A DNA stretch of 64,000 bases, from assembly GCF_029887935.1 (NCBI RefSeq), contig NZ_JARXRO010000018.1, positions 332,330 to 396,329 on the forward strand. The letters are read 5' to 3'. Source of the DNA: Luteimonas kalidii. GTDB taxonomy: Bacteria; Pseudomonadota; Gammaproteobacteria; Xanthomonadales; Xanthomonadaceae. The notes below the pieces were generated by a model. It saw only the letters and a list, made by a program, of their open reading frames with translations. It did no database searches and was not told where the DNA came from. A program made the position numbers and the translations under genes. Below are positions 52,612-61,686 of the stretch, one piece after another (position 1 is the first letter of the stretch; every line of letters starts with the position of its first letter).

Positions 52612-53619
52612 ATGCTGGTGATCGGCGTTGCCGGAACACAACTCGCCGCGCAGGAGCGCGACTGGCTGCAGAACGACGCCTGTGCCGGCGTGATCCTGTT
52701 CAAGCGCAACTTCACCTCGCGGGCGCAGGTGATGGAGCTGTGCGCCGAGATCCGCGACGCCACGCCGCGGCCGGTGCTGATCTGCGTCGACCAGGAAGGC
52801 GGGCGCGTCCAGCGGTTCCGCGACGGCTTCACCGAACTGCCTTCGCTCGACGGCTTCGGGCGGCTGTACGCGCGTGATCCACAGGCCGCGCTGGAACTGG
52901 CCGAGGCCCACGCCTGGCTGATGGCCAGCGAGATCCGCGCCACCGGCGTGGACCTGAGCTTCGCGCCGGTGGTCGACGTCGGCCACGACAATCTCGCGAT
53001 CGGCGACCGCGCGTTTTCCGACGAGCCGGCGATCGTGGCGGAGTTCACGCGCGCCTACGTGCGCGGCATGCACGCTGTGGGCATGGCCGCCACGCTCAAG
53101 CATTTCCCGGGGCACGGCACCGTGCGCGAGGACACGCACTTCGACAACGCGGTCGACGACCGCCCGCTGGACGCGATCCGCGACCACGACCTGGTGCCCT
53201 TCGTCGCCGGCATCGAGGCGGGGGCCGACGCGGTCATGCTCGCGCACGTGGTCTATCCGCAGGTCGCTCCTGAACCGGCCGGCTATTCTCCGATATGGAT
53301 CAACGACATCCTGCGTGGAGAGATGGACTTCCGCGGGGTCGTCTTCTCCGACGACATCGGCATGGCCGCGGCGTTCTCCGCCGGCGGCATCAAGGCGCGC
53401 GTCGACGCCCACCTGGACGCCGGCTGCGACGTGGTGCTGGTCTGTCATCCGGAACTGGTCGAGGAATCGCTGGCCGCGGTGAAGCACCGCGCGCTCAACA
53501 CCATGGCCCTGGTCGGCCTGCTCGGGCGCGGCGGACTGGGCTGGGACGGGCTGCTCGCGGATGCCCGCTACGACGGCACGCGCGATCAGCTGGCCGCGCG
53601 CCTGGGGCAGACGGCATGA
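52612..53619 (+). CDS. nagZ: beta-N-acetylhexosaminidase NagZ
   Basis: A 335-residue family 3 glycoside hydrolase of the cytosol that recycles peptidoglycan by removing GlcNAc from anhydro-muropeptides. KHFPGHGTVREDTH holds the catalytic His (and Asp on the mobile loop), and the nucleophile Asp is in FSDDIGMAA. CVDQEGGRVQRF binds sugar. Length matches E. coli NagZ (341). GGAG sits eight bases before the ATG, and the stop overlaps the next gene (ATGA). Confidence 0.95.
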   Translation: MLVIGVAGTQLAAQERDWLQNDACAGVILFKRNFTSRAQVMELCAEIRDATPRPVLICVDQEGGRVQRFRDGFTELPSLDGFGRLYARDPQAALELAEAHAWLMASEIRATGVDLSFAPVVDVGHDNLAIGDRAFSDEPAIVAEFTRAYVRGMHAVGMAATLKHFPGHGTVREDTHFDNAVDDRPLDAIRDHDLVPFVAGIEAGADAVMLAHVVYPQVAPEPAGYSPIWINDILRGEMDFRGVVFSDDIGMAAAFSAGGIKARVDAHLDAGCDVVLVCHPELVEESLAAVKHRALNTMALVGLLGRGGLGWDGLLADARYDGTRDQLAARLGQTA

Positions 53620-54176
53620 ACGCGCCACGCCTGGCCGACGTGCTCGACAGCGCCGAGCTGATCCACGATCGCGACGTGCTGGAGGATGCGATCGAGGAGA
53701 TGGCCGATGCCATCTGTCCGGAATATGCGGACGACGAGCTGCCGCCGCTGTTCATCACCGTGCTGCATGGCGGCCTGCCGTTCGCCGCGCAGCTCGCGTT
53801 CGCCCTGGGCGAGCGCGGACTCGATCTCGAGTTCGACTACCTGCACGCGACCCGCTACCGCGGCAACACCACCGGTTCCGGCCTGGCGTGGCTGCACCGG
53901 CCGGCGACGCCGATGCGCGGCCGGCGCGTACTGCTCGCCGACGACATCCTCGATGAAGGGCACACCCTGAAGGCGGTGAAGTACTGGTGCGAGGACCAGG
54001 GCGCGATCGACGTACGCGTGGCGGTGCTGGCGACCAAGGACCACGACCGCTGCGTCGACGGCATCTGCGCCGACTACGTGGGCGTGCAGGTGCCCGACCG
54101 CTACGTGTTCGGCTACGGCATGGATTTCCACGAGCAGGGCCGCAACCTGCCCGGCATCTACGCGCTGGGCGAGTAG
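53616..54176 (+). CDS. hpt: hypoxanthine-guanine phosphoribosyltransferase
   Basis: A 186-residue purine-salvage enzyme joining hypoxanthine or guanine to PRPP. The PPi loop is [11 protein letters not shown], and the PRPP-binding motif [13 protein letters not shown] lies near residues 106-118. The C-terminal half has the purine-contact [19 protein letters not shown]. It overlaps nagZ by four bases and is followed by the thioinosine/thioadenosine phosphorylase, so purine salvage genes cluster here. Confidence 0.9.
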   Translation: MNAPRLADVLDSAELIHDRDVLEDAIEEMADAICPEYADDELPPLFITVLHGGLPFAAQLAFALGERGLDLEFDYLHATRYRGNTTGSGLAWLHRPATPMRGRRVLLADDILDEGHTLKAVKYWCEDQGAIDVRVAVLATKDHDRCVDGICADYVGVQVPDRYVFGYGMDFHEQGRNLPGIYALGE

Positions 54177-54239
54177 TCCCGCGCAGCGCCGCTGCGTGCG
54201 GCGCTATGCTTGCCGGCCACGCCCCGTGCCGCGATCCGC

Positions 54240-54998
54240 ATGATTTCCGATTCCATCGACCTCGCCGTCATCGGCGGTACCGGCCTGTATGCGCTGGCCG
54301 AACTGCAGGACATCCAGGCCCACCAGCCGGACACGCCCTACGGCGCACCGTCCGGCCCCGTGCGTGTCGGCACGCTCGACGGCCGCCGCGTCGCCTTCCT
54401 CGCGCGCCATGGCGAGGGCCATTCGGTCCCGCCGCACAAGGTGAACTACCGGGCCAACCTGGCTGCGCTCGCGTCGCTGGGCGTGCGCCGCGTGCTCGCG
54501 CTCAATACCGTCGGCGGCATCGGCGCGCGGTTCGGCCCGCGCGTGCTCGCATGCCCGGACCAGCTGATCGACTACACCTGGGGGCGCATCTCCACCCTGT
54601 GCGAGGAACCGGGCACCGAGGTACTGCACGTGGACTTCGGCGATCCGTATGCGCCCGCATTGCGCAGGCGGGTGCTGGCCGCGGCGGCCGCGCGCGGCAT
54701 CGACCTCGTCGACGGCGGCTGCTACGGGGCCACCCAGGGGCCGCGGCTCGAAACGAAGGCCGAGATCGTGCGCATGCGCCGCGACGGCTGCGACCTGGTC
54801 GGCATGACCGGCATGCCCGAGGCCGGGCTCGCGCGCGAGCTCGGGCTGGAGTACGCCTGCCTGGCGATCGTCGCCAACTGGGCTGCCGGCGCCGGGCCCG
54901 ATCCGGACGAACAGATCACGCTCGACGACGTGCTGGCCAACGTCGCCGCGGCGTCGTCGGGGATCCCGGCGCTGGTGTCGGCGCTGCTGGACGGGTGA
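54240..54998 (+). CDS. S-methyl-5'-thioinosine/thioadenosine phosphorylase
   Basis: A 252-residue trimeric nucleoside phosphorylase. The start [17 protein letters not shown], phosphate-binding [28 protein letters not shown] and [18 protein letters not shown] are MTAP-family motifs; the purine/ribose block is [21 protein letters not shown]. In the Pseudomonas homologue the substrate is methylthioinosine. Next to hpt this would feed hypoxanthine straight into salvage, which favours the inosine-type activity. That preference is inference. Confidence 0.88.
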   Translation: MISDSIDLAVIGGTGLYALAELQDIQAHQPDTPYGAPSGPVRVGTLDGRRVAFLARHGEGHSVPPHKVNYRANLAALASLGVRRVLALNTVGGIGARFGPRVLACPDQLIDYTWGRISTLCEEPGTEVLHVDFGDPYAPALRRRVLAAAAARGIDLVDGGCYGATQGPRLETKAEIVRMRRDGCDLVGMTGMPEAGLARELGLEYACLAIVANWAAGAGPDPDEQITLDDVLANVAAASSGIPALVSALLDG

Positions 54999-55096
54999 TT
55001 GCATCGGTTCGGCGGGCTTTGCATACTCGGCCTGTCCGGCCTGGCGCCTTGCACGGCCGGCCGGGCGCCACCAGCCATCATGAGGTTCGACGAGTC

Positions 55097-55303
55097 ATGC
55101 AATACGGCACAGTGAAGTGGTTCAACGACGCCAAGGGGTTCGGGTTCATCGCGCCGGAAGACGGCAGCGCCGATGTGTTCGTCCATTACTCGGCCATCGA
55201 CGCCAAGGGCTTCCGCAGCCTGCAGGAAGGCCAGCGTGTCCAGTACGAAGTCACCCAGGGTCCGAAGGGTGCGCAGGCGGCAGGGGTTCAGCCGGTCGTC
55301 TGA
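55097..55303 (+). CDS. cold-shock domain protein
   Basis: A 68-residue CspA-family RNA chaperone. RNP1 KGFGFI (13-18) and RNP2 DVFVHY (26-31) are intact; the start [17 protein letters not shown] is standard. An extended -10-like TGCATACT near 55020 suggests a 5' leader of about 70 bases, long as usual for csp genes. A strong terminator follows. Confidence 0.95.
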   Translation: MQYGTVKWFNDAKGFGFIAPEDGSADVFVHYSAIDAKGFRSLQEGQRVQYEVTQGPKGAQAAGVQPVV

Positions 55304-55326
55304 GATGACGGCGACGAGATTTTGTG

Positions 55327-55350
55327 GCCCCGCCCCGGCGGGGCTTTTTT
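55327..55350 (+). terminator. Rho-independent terminator after csp
   Basis: Seven-pair stem GCCCCGC / GCGGGGC with a four-base loop, followed by six T residues, 24 bases after the csp stop. Confidence 0.95.
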
Positions 55351-55372
55351 CTGCGCGGCGCCGGTGTTCGTG

Positions 55373-56626
55373 ATGCGCAGGCGCATCGCCATCGTCGGCT
55401 ACGGCAGCGCGGGCCAGTGCGCGGCGGTGCTGCTGGCGCGCGACGGGCACGCGGTGGAGGTGTTCGAACGCGTGTCGCGGCCCGGGCCGGTCGGCGCCGG
55501 TTTCCTGCTCCAGCCAAGCGGGCTGCAGGTGCTGTGGCGGATGGGCCTGCTCGATGCGGTGCTGCAGCATGGTGCGCCGGTCGGGCGACTGTTCGGCGAC
55601 ACGCCCTGCGGCCGCGCGGTGATGGACATGCGCTATGCCGGGCTCGATCCACGCCTGACCGGAATCGGCCTGCAGCGTGGTGCGCTGTTCTCGATCCTGG
55701 CCTCGGCGTTCGATGGCCACGCGGACGTGCGCGCCGGGGCCTGCATCGCGGGAATCGAGGACGCGGGACGCACGCTCGTCGATGCGGACGGCACGCGTCA
55801 CGGCGGCTTCGACCTGGTGGTGGTGGCCGACGGCGCGGGCTCGCTGCTGCGCGAGCAGGTGGGGCGCGTGCGGTTGGACCAGCCCTACCCGTGGGGCGCG
55901 CTGTGGTGCCTGTTGCCCGCCCGGGACTGGCCGCACCTGCGCGAACTGCGCCAGCGCTACGTGTCGGCGCGCAAGATGATCGGCCTGCTGCCGGTCGGCA
56001 CCCGTCCGGACGACGACATTCCGCGGCTGAGTTTTTTCTGGAGCCTGCCGACCACGTCCTTCGACGCGTGGCAGACCGCAGGCCTGCCGCCGTGGAAGGA
56101 GGAGCTGCATGCGCTGTGGCCGGAGATCGTGCCGTTGCTCGACGCGGTCTCCGATCCGGCGCACCTGGCCCGCGCGCGCTATCGCGACAGCGTGGTGGCA
56201 CACTGGCATCGCGGCCACGCGGTGCTGATCGGCGACGCCGCGCACGCGATGAGCCCGCAGCTCGGGCAAGGCGTGAACATGGCACTGATGGATGCACTGG
56301 CGCTGTGCGAGGCGCTGCGCACCGGGGGCGCGATCGAGGCGGCGCTGGACCGCTACCAGCGCGAGCGCCGCCGGCACGTGGCGATCTACCAGCAGTGGAG
56401 CCGCTGGCTGACGCCGATGTTCCAGTCCGAACGCGACCTCGTCGCACGCCTGCGCGATCTTGCCCTGCTGCCGGCTGGCCGGCTGCCGCCGGGTAGAACG
56501 CATATGCTGCGGGTGCTGAGCGGCACCCAGCAGGGCCTGTTCGGCCGGATCGCGCTCGAAGAGGCCTTCGTCGACGCGCTGGCCGCTGGCCTGCAGCGCC
56601 GCGTCGACACCAGGAGCGCGCCGTGA
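55373..56626 (+). CDS. FAD-dependent aromatic-ring-type monooxygenase
   Basis: A 417-residue flavoprotein of the p-hydroxybenzoate hydroxylase (PHBH) fold. FAD is bound by IAIVGYGSAGQCAAVLLARD (a GxGxxG variant, residues 5-24), the mid-chain DG motif FDLVVVADGAGSLLRE and the second FAD block VLIGDAAHAMSPQLGQGVN. A single-component NAD(P)H hydroxylase is likely; substrate unknown. Its stop overlaps the acyl-CoA dehydrogenase GTG (GTGA), so the two are one transcription unit. Confidence 0.85.
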   Translation: MRRRIAIVGYGSAGQCAAVLLARDGHAVEVFERVSRPGPVGAGFLLQPSGLQVLWRMGLLDAVLQHGAPVGRLFGDTPCGRAVMDMRYAGLDPRLTGIGLQRGALFSILASAFDGHADVRAGACIAGIEDAGRTLVDADGTRHGGFDLVVVADGAGSLLREQVGRVRLDQPYPWGALWCLLPARDWPHLRELRQRYVSARKMIGLLPVGTRPDDDIPRLSFFWSLPTTSFDAWQTAGLPPWKEELHALWPEIVPLLDAVSDPAHLARARYRDSVVAHWHRGHAVLIGDAAHAMSPQLGQGVNMALMDALALCEALRTGGAIEAALDRYQRERRRHVAIYQQWSRWLTPMFQSERDLVARLRDLALLPAGRLPPGRTHMLRVLSGTQQGLFGRIALEEAFVDALAAGLQRRVDTRSAP

Positions 56627-58248
56627 CCGGATCCGACACCCATCCCGTCGACAACCAGCCGCCCGCGTTCGGCGCACACGACCTGTGGCGCGACGATCCG
56701 GCACTGCGCGAAGCGGTGGCGCGCGAAGGCGGGGCGCACGCACAAGCGCGTCTCGCTGCGTATGGCGGCCTCGCCGGGGGCGAGCTGCTGGCGTTGTCGC
56801 ACGACGCGCATCGCGACCGGCCCCGCCTGCGCACGCACGATCCGGGCGGGTACCGGATCGATACGGTGGAGTTCCACCCGCACTATCACCGGATCATGGA
56901 CGCGGCCGTCGCCGGCGGCGTGGCGGGCCTGTCCTGGGCCGATCCTGCCCCCGGTGCGCACGTCGCCCGCGCTGCGCTGAGTTACCTGCACTACCAGGCC
57001 GAACCCGGCAGCAGCTGTCCGCTGACGATGACCCACGCCGCGGTGCCCGTGCTGGCGCGCGAGCCGGCGCTGCACGACTGGGTCGGGAAGGTGGCCGCCT
57101 GCCGCTACGACGCGCGCGACGTGCCGATGGCGGACAAGGTCGGCGTCACCCTCGGCATGGGCATGACCGAGAAGCAGGGTGGCAGCGACGTGCGCGCCAA
57201 CACCACGACCGCGACGCCGTTGCCCGGCGGCGACGCCTACCTGCTGCGCGGCCACAAGTGGTTCTTCTCCGCGCCGATGAGCGACGGTTTCCTGGTGCTG
57301 GCGCAGGCGCCGGGCGGGCTGACCTGCTTCCTGCTGCCGCGGCGCCTGCCGGGCGGGGAGCTCAACGGCTTCCGCCTGATGCGGCTCAAGGACAAGCTCG
57401 GCGACTGGAGCAATGCCTCGTCCGAGATCGAGTTCGATGCCGCGCGCACGCAACGCGTCGGCGACGAGGGGCGCGGCGTGGCCACCATCCTCGAGATGGT
57501 GATGCTGACCCGGCTCGACTGCATGCTCGGCTCGGCCGGGCTGATGCGGATGGCGCTGGCGCAGGCACTGCACCACTGCCGCCACCGACGGGCCTTCGGC
57601 AAGGCATTGATCGACCAGCCGTTGATGCGCAACGTGCTGGCCGACCTCGCGATCGAGTCCGAGGCCGCGACCGCGCTCGCACTGCACGTGGCGCGCGCGG
57701 TGGACGAGGCGCCACGCGATCCGGCGCAGGCCGCGTTCGCACGCATCGCCACCGCGATCGGCAAGTTCTGGATCTGCAAGCGCGCGCCGGCCTTCGTCAA
57801 CGAGGCGCAGGAATGCCTGGGCGGTGCCGGCTATGTCGAGGAATCGTTGCTGCCGCGCCTGTACCGGCAGGCGCCGCTGAACTCGATCTGGGAAGGCAGC
57901 GGCAACATCCAGTGCCTGGACGTGCTGCGTGCGCTTGCGCGCGAGCCGGCGACGGGCGAGGCGCTGCTGGCCCGCCTGGACCTGGCGTCGGGCATGGACC
58001 CGGGCTTCGACGCTTCGCTCGCCGCGGTGCGCGCGGACCTGGCGACGCCGCCCGCCGAGGCGGATGCGCGCCGGCGGGTGGCGGACATCGCGCTGCTGCT
58101 GCAGGCGGCGGTGCTGCTGCGCGCAGGCTCGCCGGCGGCGGCCCCGTTCTGCCGCAGCCGGCTCGACGGCGGGCGCGCCTGGGTATTCGGCATGCTGCCG
58201 GGCGACGTGCCGACCGCGGACCTGATCGCCCGCGCCTGGCCGGGCTGA
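56623..58248 (+). CDS. AidB-like acyl-CoA dehydrogenase
   Basis: A 541-residue flavoenzyme of the AidB subgroup of acyl-CoA dehydrogenases. FAD-contact block GMGMTEKQGGSDVRANTT (near 180-197), WFFSAPMSDGFLVLAQ, and the C-terminal QECLGGAGYVEESLLPRLYR and NSIWEGSGNIQCLDVLR, which are AidB hallmarks. Length and extended C-terminus fit AidB (541) rather than normal acyl-CoA dehydrogenases (about 380). AidB is linked to protection from alkylation damage; here the partner is a monooxygenase, not the ada operon. Start GTG. Confidence 0.88.
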   Translation: MTGSDTHPVDNQPPAFGAHDLWRDDPALREAVAREGGAHAQARLAAYGGLAGGELLALSHDAHRDRPRLRTHDPGGYRIDTVEFHPHYHRIMDAAVAGGVAGLSWADPAPGAHVARAALSYLHYQAEPGSSCPLTMTHAAVPVLAREPALHDWVGKVAACRYDARDVPMADKVGVTLGMGMTEKQGGSDVRANTTTATPLPGGDAYLLRGHKWFFSAPMSDGFLVLAQAPGGLTCFLLPRRLPGGELNGFRLMRLKDKLGDWSNASSEIEFDAARTQRVGDEGRGVATILEMVMLTRLDCMLGSAGLMRMALAQALHHCRHRRAFGKALIDQPLMRNVLADLAIESEAATALALHVARAVDEAPRDPAQAAFARIATAIGKFWICKRAPAFVNEAQECLGGAGYVEESLLPRLYRQAPLNSIWEGSGNIQCLDVLRALAREPATGEALLARLDLASGMDPGFDASLAAVRADLATPPAEADARRRVADIALLLQAAVLLRAGSPAAAPFCRSRLDGGRAWVFGMLPGDVPTADLIARAWPG

Positions 58249-58272
58249 ATCGCGACCCGGCCATCGCGACGC

Positions 58273-58422
58273 TCACGCCTCGAAGCGCAGCTCTTCCAGG
58301 GCCTGTACCAGCATCACGTGGCCCAGCAAGCCTCCTTCGCCGGTTGCCGCCTCGCCGCGCTCGATGGCGTGGGCGAAGACCACCGCGGGATCGGCCTGCA
58401 GCCTGTCGAGCAGGCGCTGCAC
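58273..58422 (-). pseudogene. short minus-strand ORF, probable 3' gene remnant
   Basis: 49 codons from a GTG at 58422, with strong native codon bias (RLLDRLQADPAVVFAHAIER, then GEGGLLGHVMLVQALEELRF and stop). Upstream of it the bias is lost. It looks like the end of a real gene whose start is gone, or a very small gene. Family not recognised. Confidence 0.35.
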
Positions 58423-58538
58423 GCGCGGTAATCGCGGCGGTCGAGTCGCACGAGGGCGTGCTGGTCGGCGCCCATGCGCGGTAATGGACACGGGGCGACG
58501 GCAGGGGTCGCTGTGCACGGGTCGCGCCGCAACCGAGG

Positions 58539-58775
58539 ATGACGGCGAACGAGTCGGTGGTCGTGTTGTCCGCTGCCTCACGTGGATCGGGCATCGCGCC
58601 CCTGCCGGGTTCGATGTGCCGCGAGGCGATCGCGTCCGGTGCCTTGCGGCGCGTGCTGCACGACTGGCAGGCGGGCGAAGTGACCACCACCGTGGTGATG
58701 CCCCACCGGCGCGGGATGCTGCCGGCGGTACGTGCGGTACTCGACCACCTGGTGGCGCACGCGGGCGGTGATTGA
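58539..58775 (+). pseudogene. remnant of a LysR-family regulator (C-terminal end)
   Basis: 78 codons reading MTANESVVVLSAASRGSGIA, PLPGSMCREAIASGALRRVL, HDWQAGEVTTTVVMPHRRGM and LPAVRAVLDHLVAHAGGD. This matches the last 80 residues of LysR substrate-binding domains (Gly-x-Gly-Ile-Ala-x-Leu-Pro, then a C-terminal PAVRAFIDFL-like helix). The helix-turn-helix and most of the effector domain are missing and no frame upstream restores them. A deletion scar; probably not functional. Confidence 0.65.
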
Positions 58776-58779
58776 GCCC

Positions 58780-59556
58780 TCAGGGCTCGATCGCCATCGC
58801 CTGCATGGTGGCCTGCCTCAGATCGCGCATGGCAGCGAGATACGGACCGGGGCCATGGCTGACGCGTGCCACCCCCAGCGCCGCCAGGCGTTGCAGCGAT
58901 GGCGCGCCGGGCCCCACCATGACGTTGACCGGCAATGGCGAGCCGCGCACCAGCGTCGCGATCAGGGCCTCGTCGGCCAGCCCGGGGACGAACAGGCCAT
59001 CGGCGCCCGCCGCCGCGTACGCGCGGCCGCGTTCGAGCGCGAGTTCGACCAGCGCCGCGTCGTGCGCCTGCGGCGGCGACTGCAGGAACACGTCGGTGCG
59101 CGCATTGACGAACAGCGGGACGCCTGCGGCCGTGGCTGCCGCGCGCGCCTGCACCAGGCGCGCGGCCTGGTCGGCGATCGCACGCAGGCCGCCGGCGGCG
59201 GGCTCGCTGTCCTCGAGGTTGCAGCCCACCGCGCCGGCTTCGATCGCGCCGGCGACGGTAGCGCCCACCTCCGCGGCCGTTGCGCCATAGCCGCCCTCGA
59301 GGTCGACCGTGACCGGCAGCGGGGTCGCCACGACCATCCGCGCGAGGTTGTCGAGCGCCAGCGCCAGCGGCATCCGCTCGCCGTCGGCGTAGCCGTGGGC
59401 CGCGGCCACCGACCAGCTGCCGGTGGCGATCGCGCGCGCGCCTGCCTCCGCGACGGCGCGCGCGCTGCCCGGATCCCAGGCGTTGTACAGCACCAGTGGC
59501 TGCGCGCCCGCGTGCAGCGAACGGAACAGACCGGCCTTGTCGACTTGCGTGCCCAT
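58780..59556 (-). CDS. isocitrate lyase/PEP mutase-family protein
   Basis: A 258-residue TIM-barrel enzyme of the PEP mutase/isocitrate lyase superfamily. LYNAWDPGSARAVAEAGARA, VTVDLEGGYG, GAVGCNLEDSE (metal-binding Glu-Asp) and NARTDVFL are the family blocks. The catalytic Lys-Lys-Cys of true isocitrate lyases is absent, so C-C or C-P bond cleavage on another acid is likely; substrate unknown. I use the ATG at 59556 because GGAG lies eight bases upstream; the frame continues to 59619. Confidence 0.8.
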   Translation of the reverse strand: MGTQVDKAGLFRSLHAGAQPLVLYNAWDPGSARAVAEAGARAIATGSWSVAAAHGYADGERMPLALALDNLARMVVATPLPVTVDLEGGYGATAAEVGATVAGAIEAGAVGCNLEDSEPAAGGLRAIADQAARLVQARAAATAAGVPLFVNARTDVFLQSPPQAHDAALVELALERGRAYAAAGADGLFVPGLADEALIATLVRGSPLPVNVMVGPGAPSLQRLAALGVARVSHGPGPYLAAMRDLRQATMQAMAIEP

Positions 59557-59681
59557 GGAGGGCTCCCGGGGAAGTGGAGGTCGGACGCAAGCCTGTTCGA
59601 TCGACGCGCATGACGGCAATGACGCGCACGGTCATGCCGGCATGACCCCACAGGTCATGGCGTAGCGGAAGACCTGCGGCT

Positions 59682-59687
59682 TATCCT
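59682..59687 (+). promoter_or_regulatory. -10-like TATCCT six bases before the HTH regulator
   Basis: TATCCT followed by exactly six bases and the GTG start at 59694. No Shine-Dalgarno and no clear -35. Confidence 0.35.
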
Positions 59688-59693
59688 CGGCGC

Positions 59694-60524
59694 GTGGAAA
59701 GCACCCGCGCGCGCCGTTCCGATCCCGCAGCCGTCGCGCCGGTGGGCGCGCTGCTGCGCGAATGGCGCGCCGCGCGCCGCGCCAGCCAGCTCGACCTCGC
59801 GCTGTCCGCGGGCATCTCCACCCGCCACCTGAGCTGCATCGAGACCGGCAAGGCGCAGCCGCGCCGCGAGCTGCTGTCGCGCCTGGCCGACGCGCTGGAC
59901 ATGCCGCTGCGCGAACGCAACGCCCTGCTGCTGGCCGCGGGCTACGCACCGGCGTATCCGGAGAGCGCCTTGCAGGCGGATTCGCTGGCACGGATCGACC
60001 AGGCGATCGACGCGATCCTCGCGCAACAGGAACCGTACCCCGCGTTCCTGATCAACCGGCAGTGGGACGTGCTGCGCCAGAACGCCGCCGCCACGCGCGT
60101 GAACCGCGCCGTGCTCGGTGGCCGCGACAGCGCCCACCGCAACATCATGCGGCAGTTCTTCGACCCGGCCGACCTGCGCTCGGCGATCGCCAACTGGGAG
60201 GAGGTGGCCGGTGAACTGGTGCATCACCTGCACGATCGCGTCGCCGCCGCGCCCACCGATGGCGCCGCGCGTGCGCTGCTCGACGAGATGCTGGCCTATC
60301 CGGGCGTCCCGGCGCGCTGGCGCCTGCGCGACCTGTCGCGTGCGCCGTCGCCGCTGCTGACCACGCAGTTGCGTTGCGGCGACGGCATGTTGCGCTTCTT
60401 TTCCACCATCACCACGTTCGCGATGCCGCGCGACGTCACCCTCGACGAACTGCACATCGAGTGCTGCTTCCCGGTGGACGAGGACACCGCCGCGCATTGC
60501 CGGGCGCTGGCGCGCGCGGGCTGA
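59694..60524 (+). CDS. XRE/MmyB-like transcriptional regulator
   Basis: A 276-residue regulator. The helix-turn-helix is SQLDLALSAGISTRHLSCIE with TGKAQPRRELLSRLADALD after it (residues 30-70). The rest is a MmyB-like ligand-binding domain (PAFLINRQWDVLRQNAAA, NIMRQFFDPADLR, MLRFFSTITTFAMPRDVTLD). Such regulators often bind fatty acids or small hydrophobic ligands and control a neighbouring enzyme; the lyase-family gene is divergent from it. Start GTG with a -10-like hexamer six bases upstream. Confidence 0.85.
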   Translation: MESTRARRSDPAAVAPVGALLREWRAARRASQLDLALSAGISTRHLSCIETGKAQPRRELLSRLADALDMPLRERNALLLAAGYAPAYPESALQADSLARIDQAIDAILAQQEPYPAFLINRQWDVLRQNAAATRVNRAVLGGRDSAHRNIMRQFFDPADLRSAIANWEEVAGELVHHLHDRVAAAPTDGAARALLDEMLAYPGVPARWRLRDLSRAPSPLLTTQLRCGDGMLRFFSTITTFAMPRDVTLDELHIECCFPVDEDTAAHCRALARAG

Positions 60525-60552
60525 GCATCCGCGGCGTTGCGTGGCTGGAAAA

Positions 60553-60585
60553 GGACAGGACGCATGCGGGGCATGCGTCCTGTCC
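60553..60585 (-). terminator. terminator between convergent regulator and hydrolase
   Basis: A perfect 15-pair inverted repeat (GGACAGGACGCATGC and its complement) with a three-base loop. On the minus strand it is followed by TTTTCC, so it ends the hydrolase transcript; it may also stop the plus-strand regulator transcript. Confidence 0.85.
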
Positions 60586-60613
60586 GGTGGCCTGCCGCTT
60601 GCCGGCGGGCGCT

Positions 60614-61570
60614 TCACTCGCGCACGAAGTCCAGCAGGTCCTGGTTGAGGCGGTCCTTGTGGGTGTCGGTGATGCCGTGCGGCGCGCCGGGGTAGATGAT
60701 CACCTGCGCATGCTCCACGTAGCGCGGCACCGCCTGGGCCGACAGCGCGACCGGCACGATCTGGTCGTCGGCGCCGTGGATCACCAGGGTCGGCACGTCG
60801 AACTTCGCCAGGTCGGGGCGGAAGTCGGATGCGGAGAACGCGGCGATCGAATCGAACGTGTTCTTGTGGCCGGCCTGCATGCCCGCGGCCCAGAAGCCCT
60901 GGATCAGACCCTGACTGGCGGTCGCACCGGGACGGTTGAAGCCGAAGAACGGACCCGAGGCGATGTCCAGGTACTGCTGCGAGCGGTTGTCCTGCGCGGC
61001 CTTGCGGAAGCCGTCGAACACCTCGAGCGGAATGCCCTCGGGGTTGTCGTCGGTGCGCAGCATGAAGGGCGTGACCGCGCTCACCAGGGCCGCCTTCTTC
61101 ACCCGCGCGGTGCCGTGGCGGCCGATGTAGCGCGCCACTTCGCCGCCGCCGGTGGAAAAGCCGACCACGGTGACGTCGCGCAGGTCGAGCGCCTCGATCA
61201 CCGCGGCCAGGTCGTCGGCGTAGTGATCCATGTCGTTGCCGTCCCAGGGCTGGCTGGAGCGGCCATGGCCGCGGCGGTCGTGCGCGACCACGCGGTAGCC
61301 GTTCTCTGCCAGGAACAGCATCTGCGCCTCCCAGCTGTCGGAGTTGAGCGGCCAGCCGTGGCTGAAGGTGACGACCGGGCCGTCCTTCGGGCCCCAGTCC
61401 TTGACGTACAGGCGCACGCCATCGGCGGTGACGACATGGCTGCCGTCCACGGTGGCGGCTGCAGCGCTCGCTTGTGGCGTGTTGTCGGCGCGCGGTGCGG
61501 CCTGCGCGGTGCCGGCGGCGAGGGAGGCGGCCAGCACGCTGGTGCCGAGGGTGCGGGTGAGGGTGTTCAT
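60614..61570 (-). CDS. exported alpha/beta hydrolase (non-haem haloperoxidase-like)
   Basis: A 318-residue hydrolase with a signal peptide ([24 protein letters not shown]). [20 protein letters not shown] forms the oxyanion block, the nucleophile Ser is in [18 protein letters not shown], and the acid and His are in [11 protein letters not shown] and PHGITDTH. The pattern is that of bacterial chloroperoxidase-like esterases, though an exported form is less common. The ATG at 61570 starts the signal. Divergent from an AraC regulator that likely controls it. Confidence 0.88.
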   Translation of the reverse strand: MNTLTRTLGTSVLAASLAAGTAQAAPRADNTPQASAAAATVDGSHVVTADGVRLYVKDWGPKDGPVVTFSHGWPLNSDSWEAQMLFLAENGYRVVAHDRRGHGRSSQPWDGNDMDHYADDLAAVIEALDLRDVTVVGFSTGGGEVARYIGRHGTARVKKAALVSAVTPFMLRTDDNPEGIPLEVFDGFRKAAQDNRSQQYLDIASGPFFGFNRPGATASQGLIQGFWAAGMQAGHKNTFDSIAAFSASDFRPDLAKFDVPTLVIHGADDQIVPVALSAQAVPRYVEHAQVIIYPGAPHGITDTHKDRLNQDLLDFVRE

Positions 61571-61686
61571 GAGCGGTCTCCGGGTCGGAAGGGGAACCGG
61601 GGCGCCGCCCCGGCGACGCTCAATGTGCGCCTCCGACGGGGACATTTGATGACATATAGTGCGGAAAACTTGATCCGGAGTATTCG

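Noticed and set aside
58273-58422. HopJ-like effector as identity of the minus-strand remnant
   Set aside because: Only a weak resemblance over about 20 residues; the defining centre of that family is absent, so no name is given.
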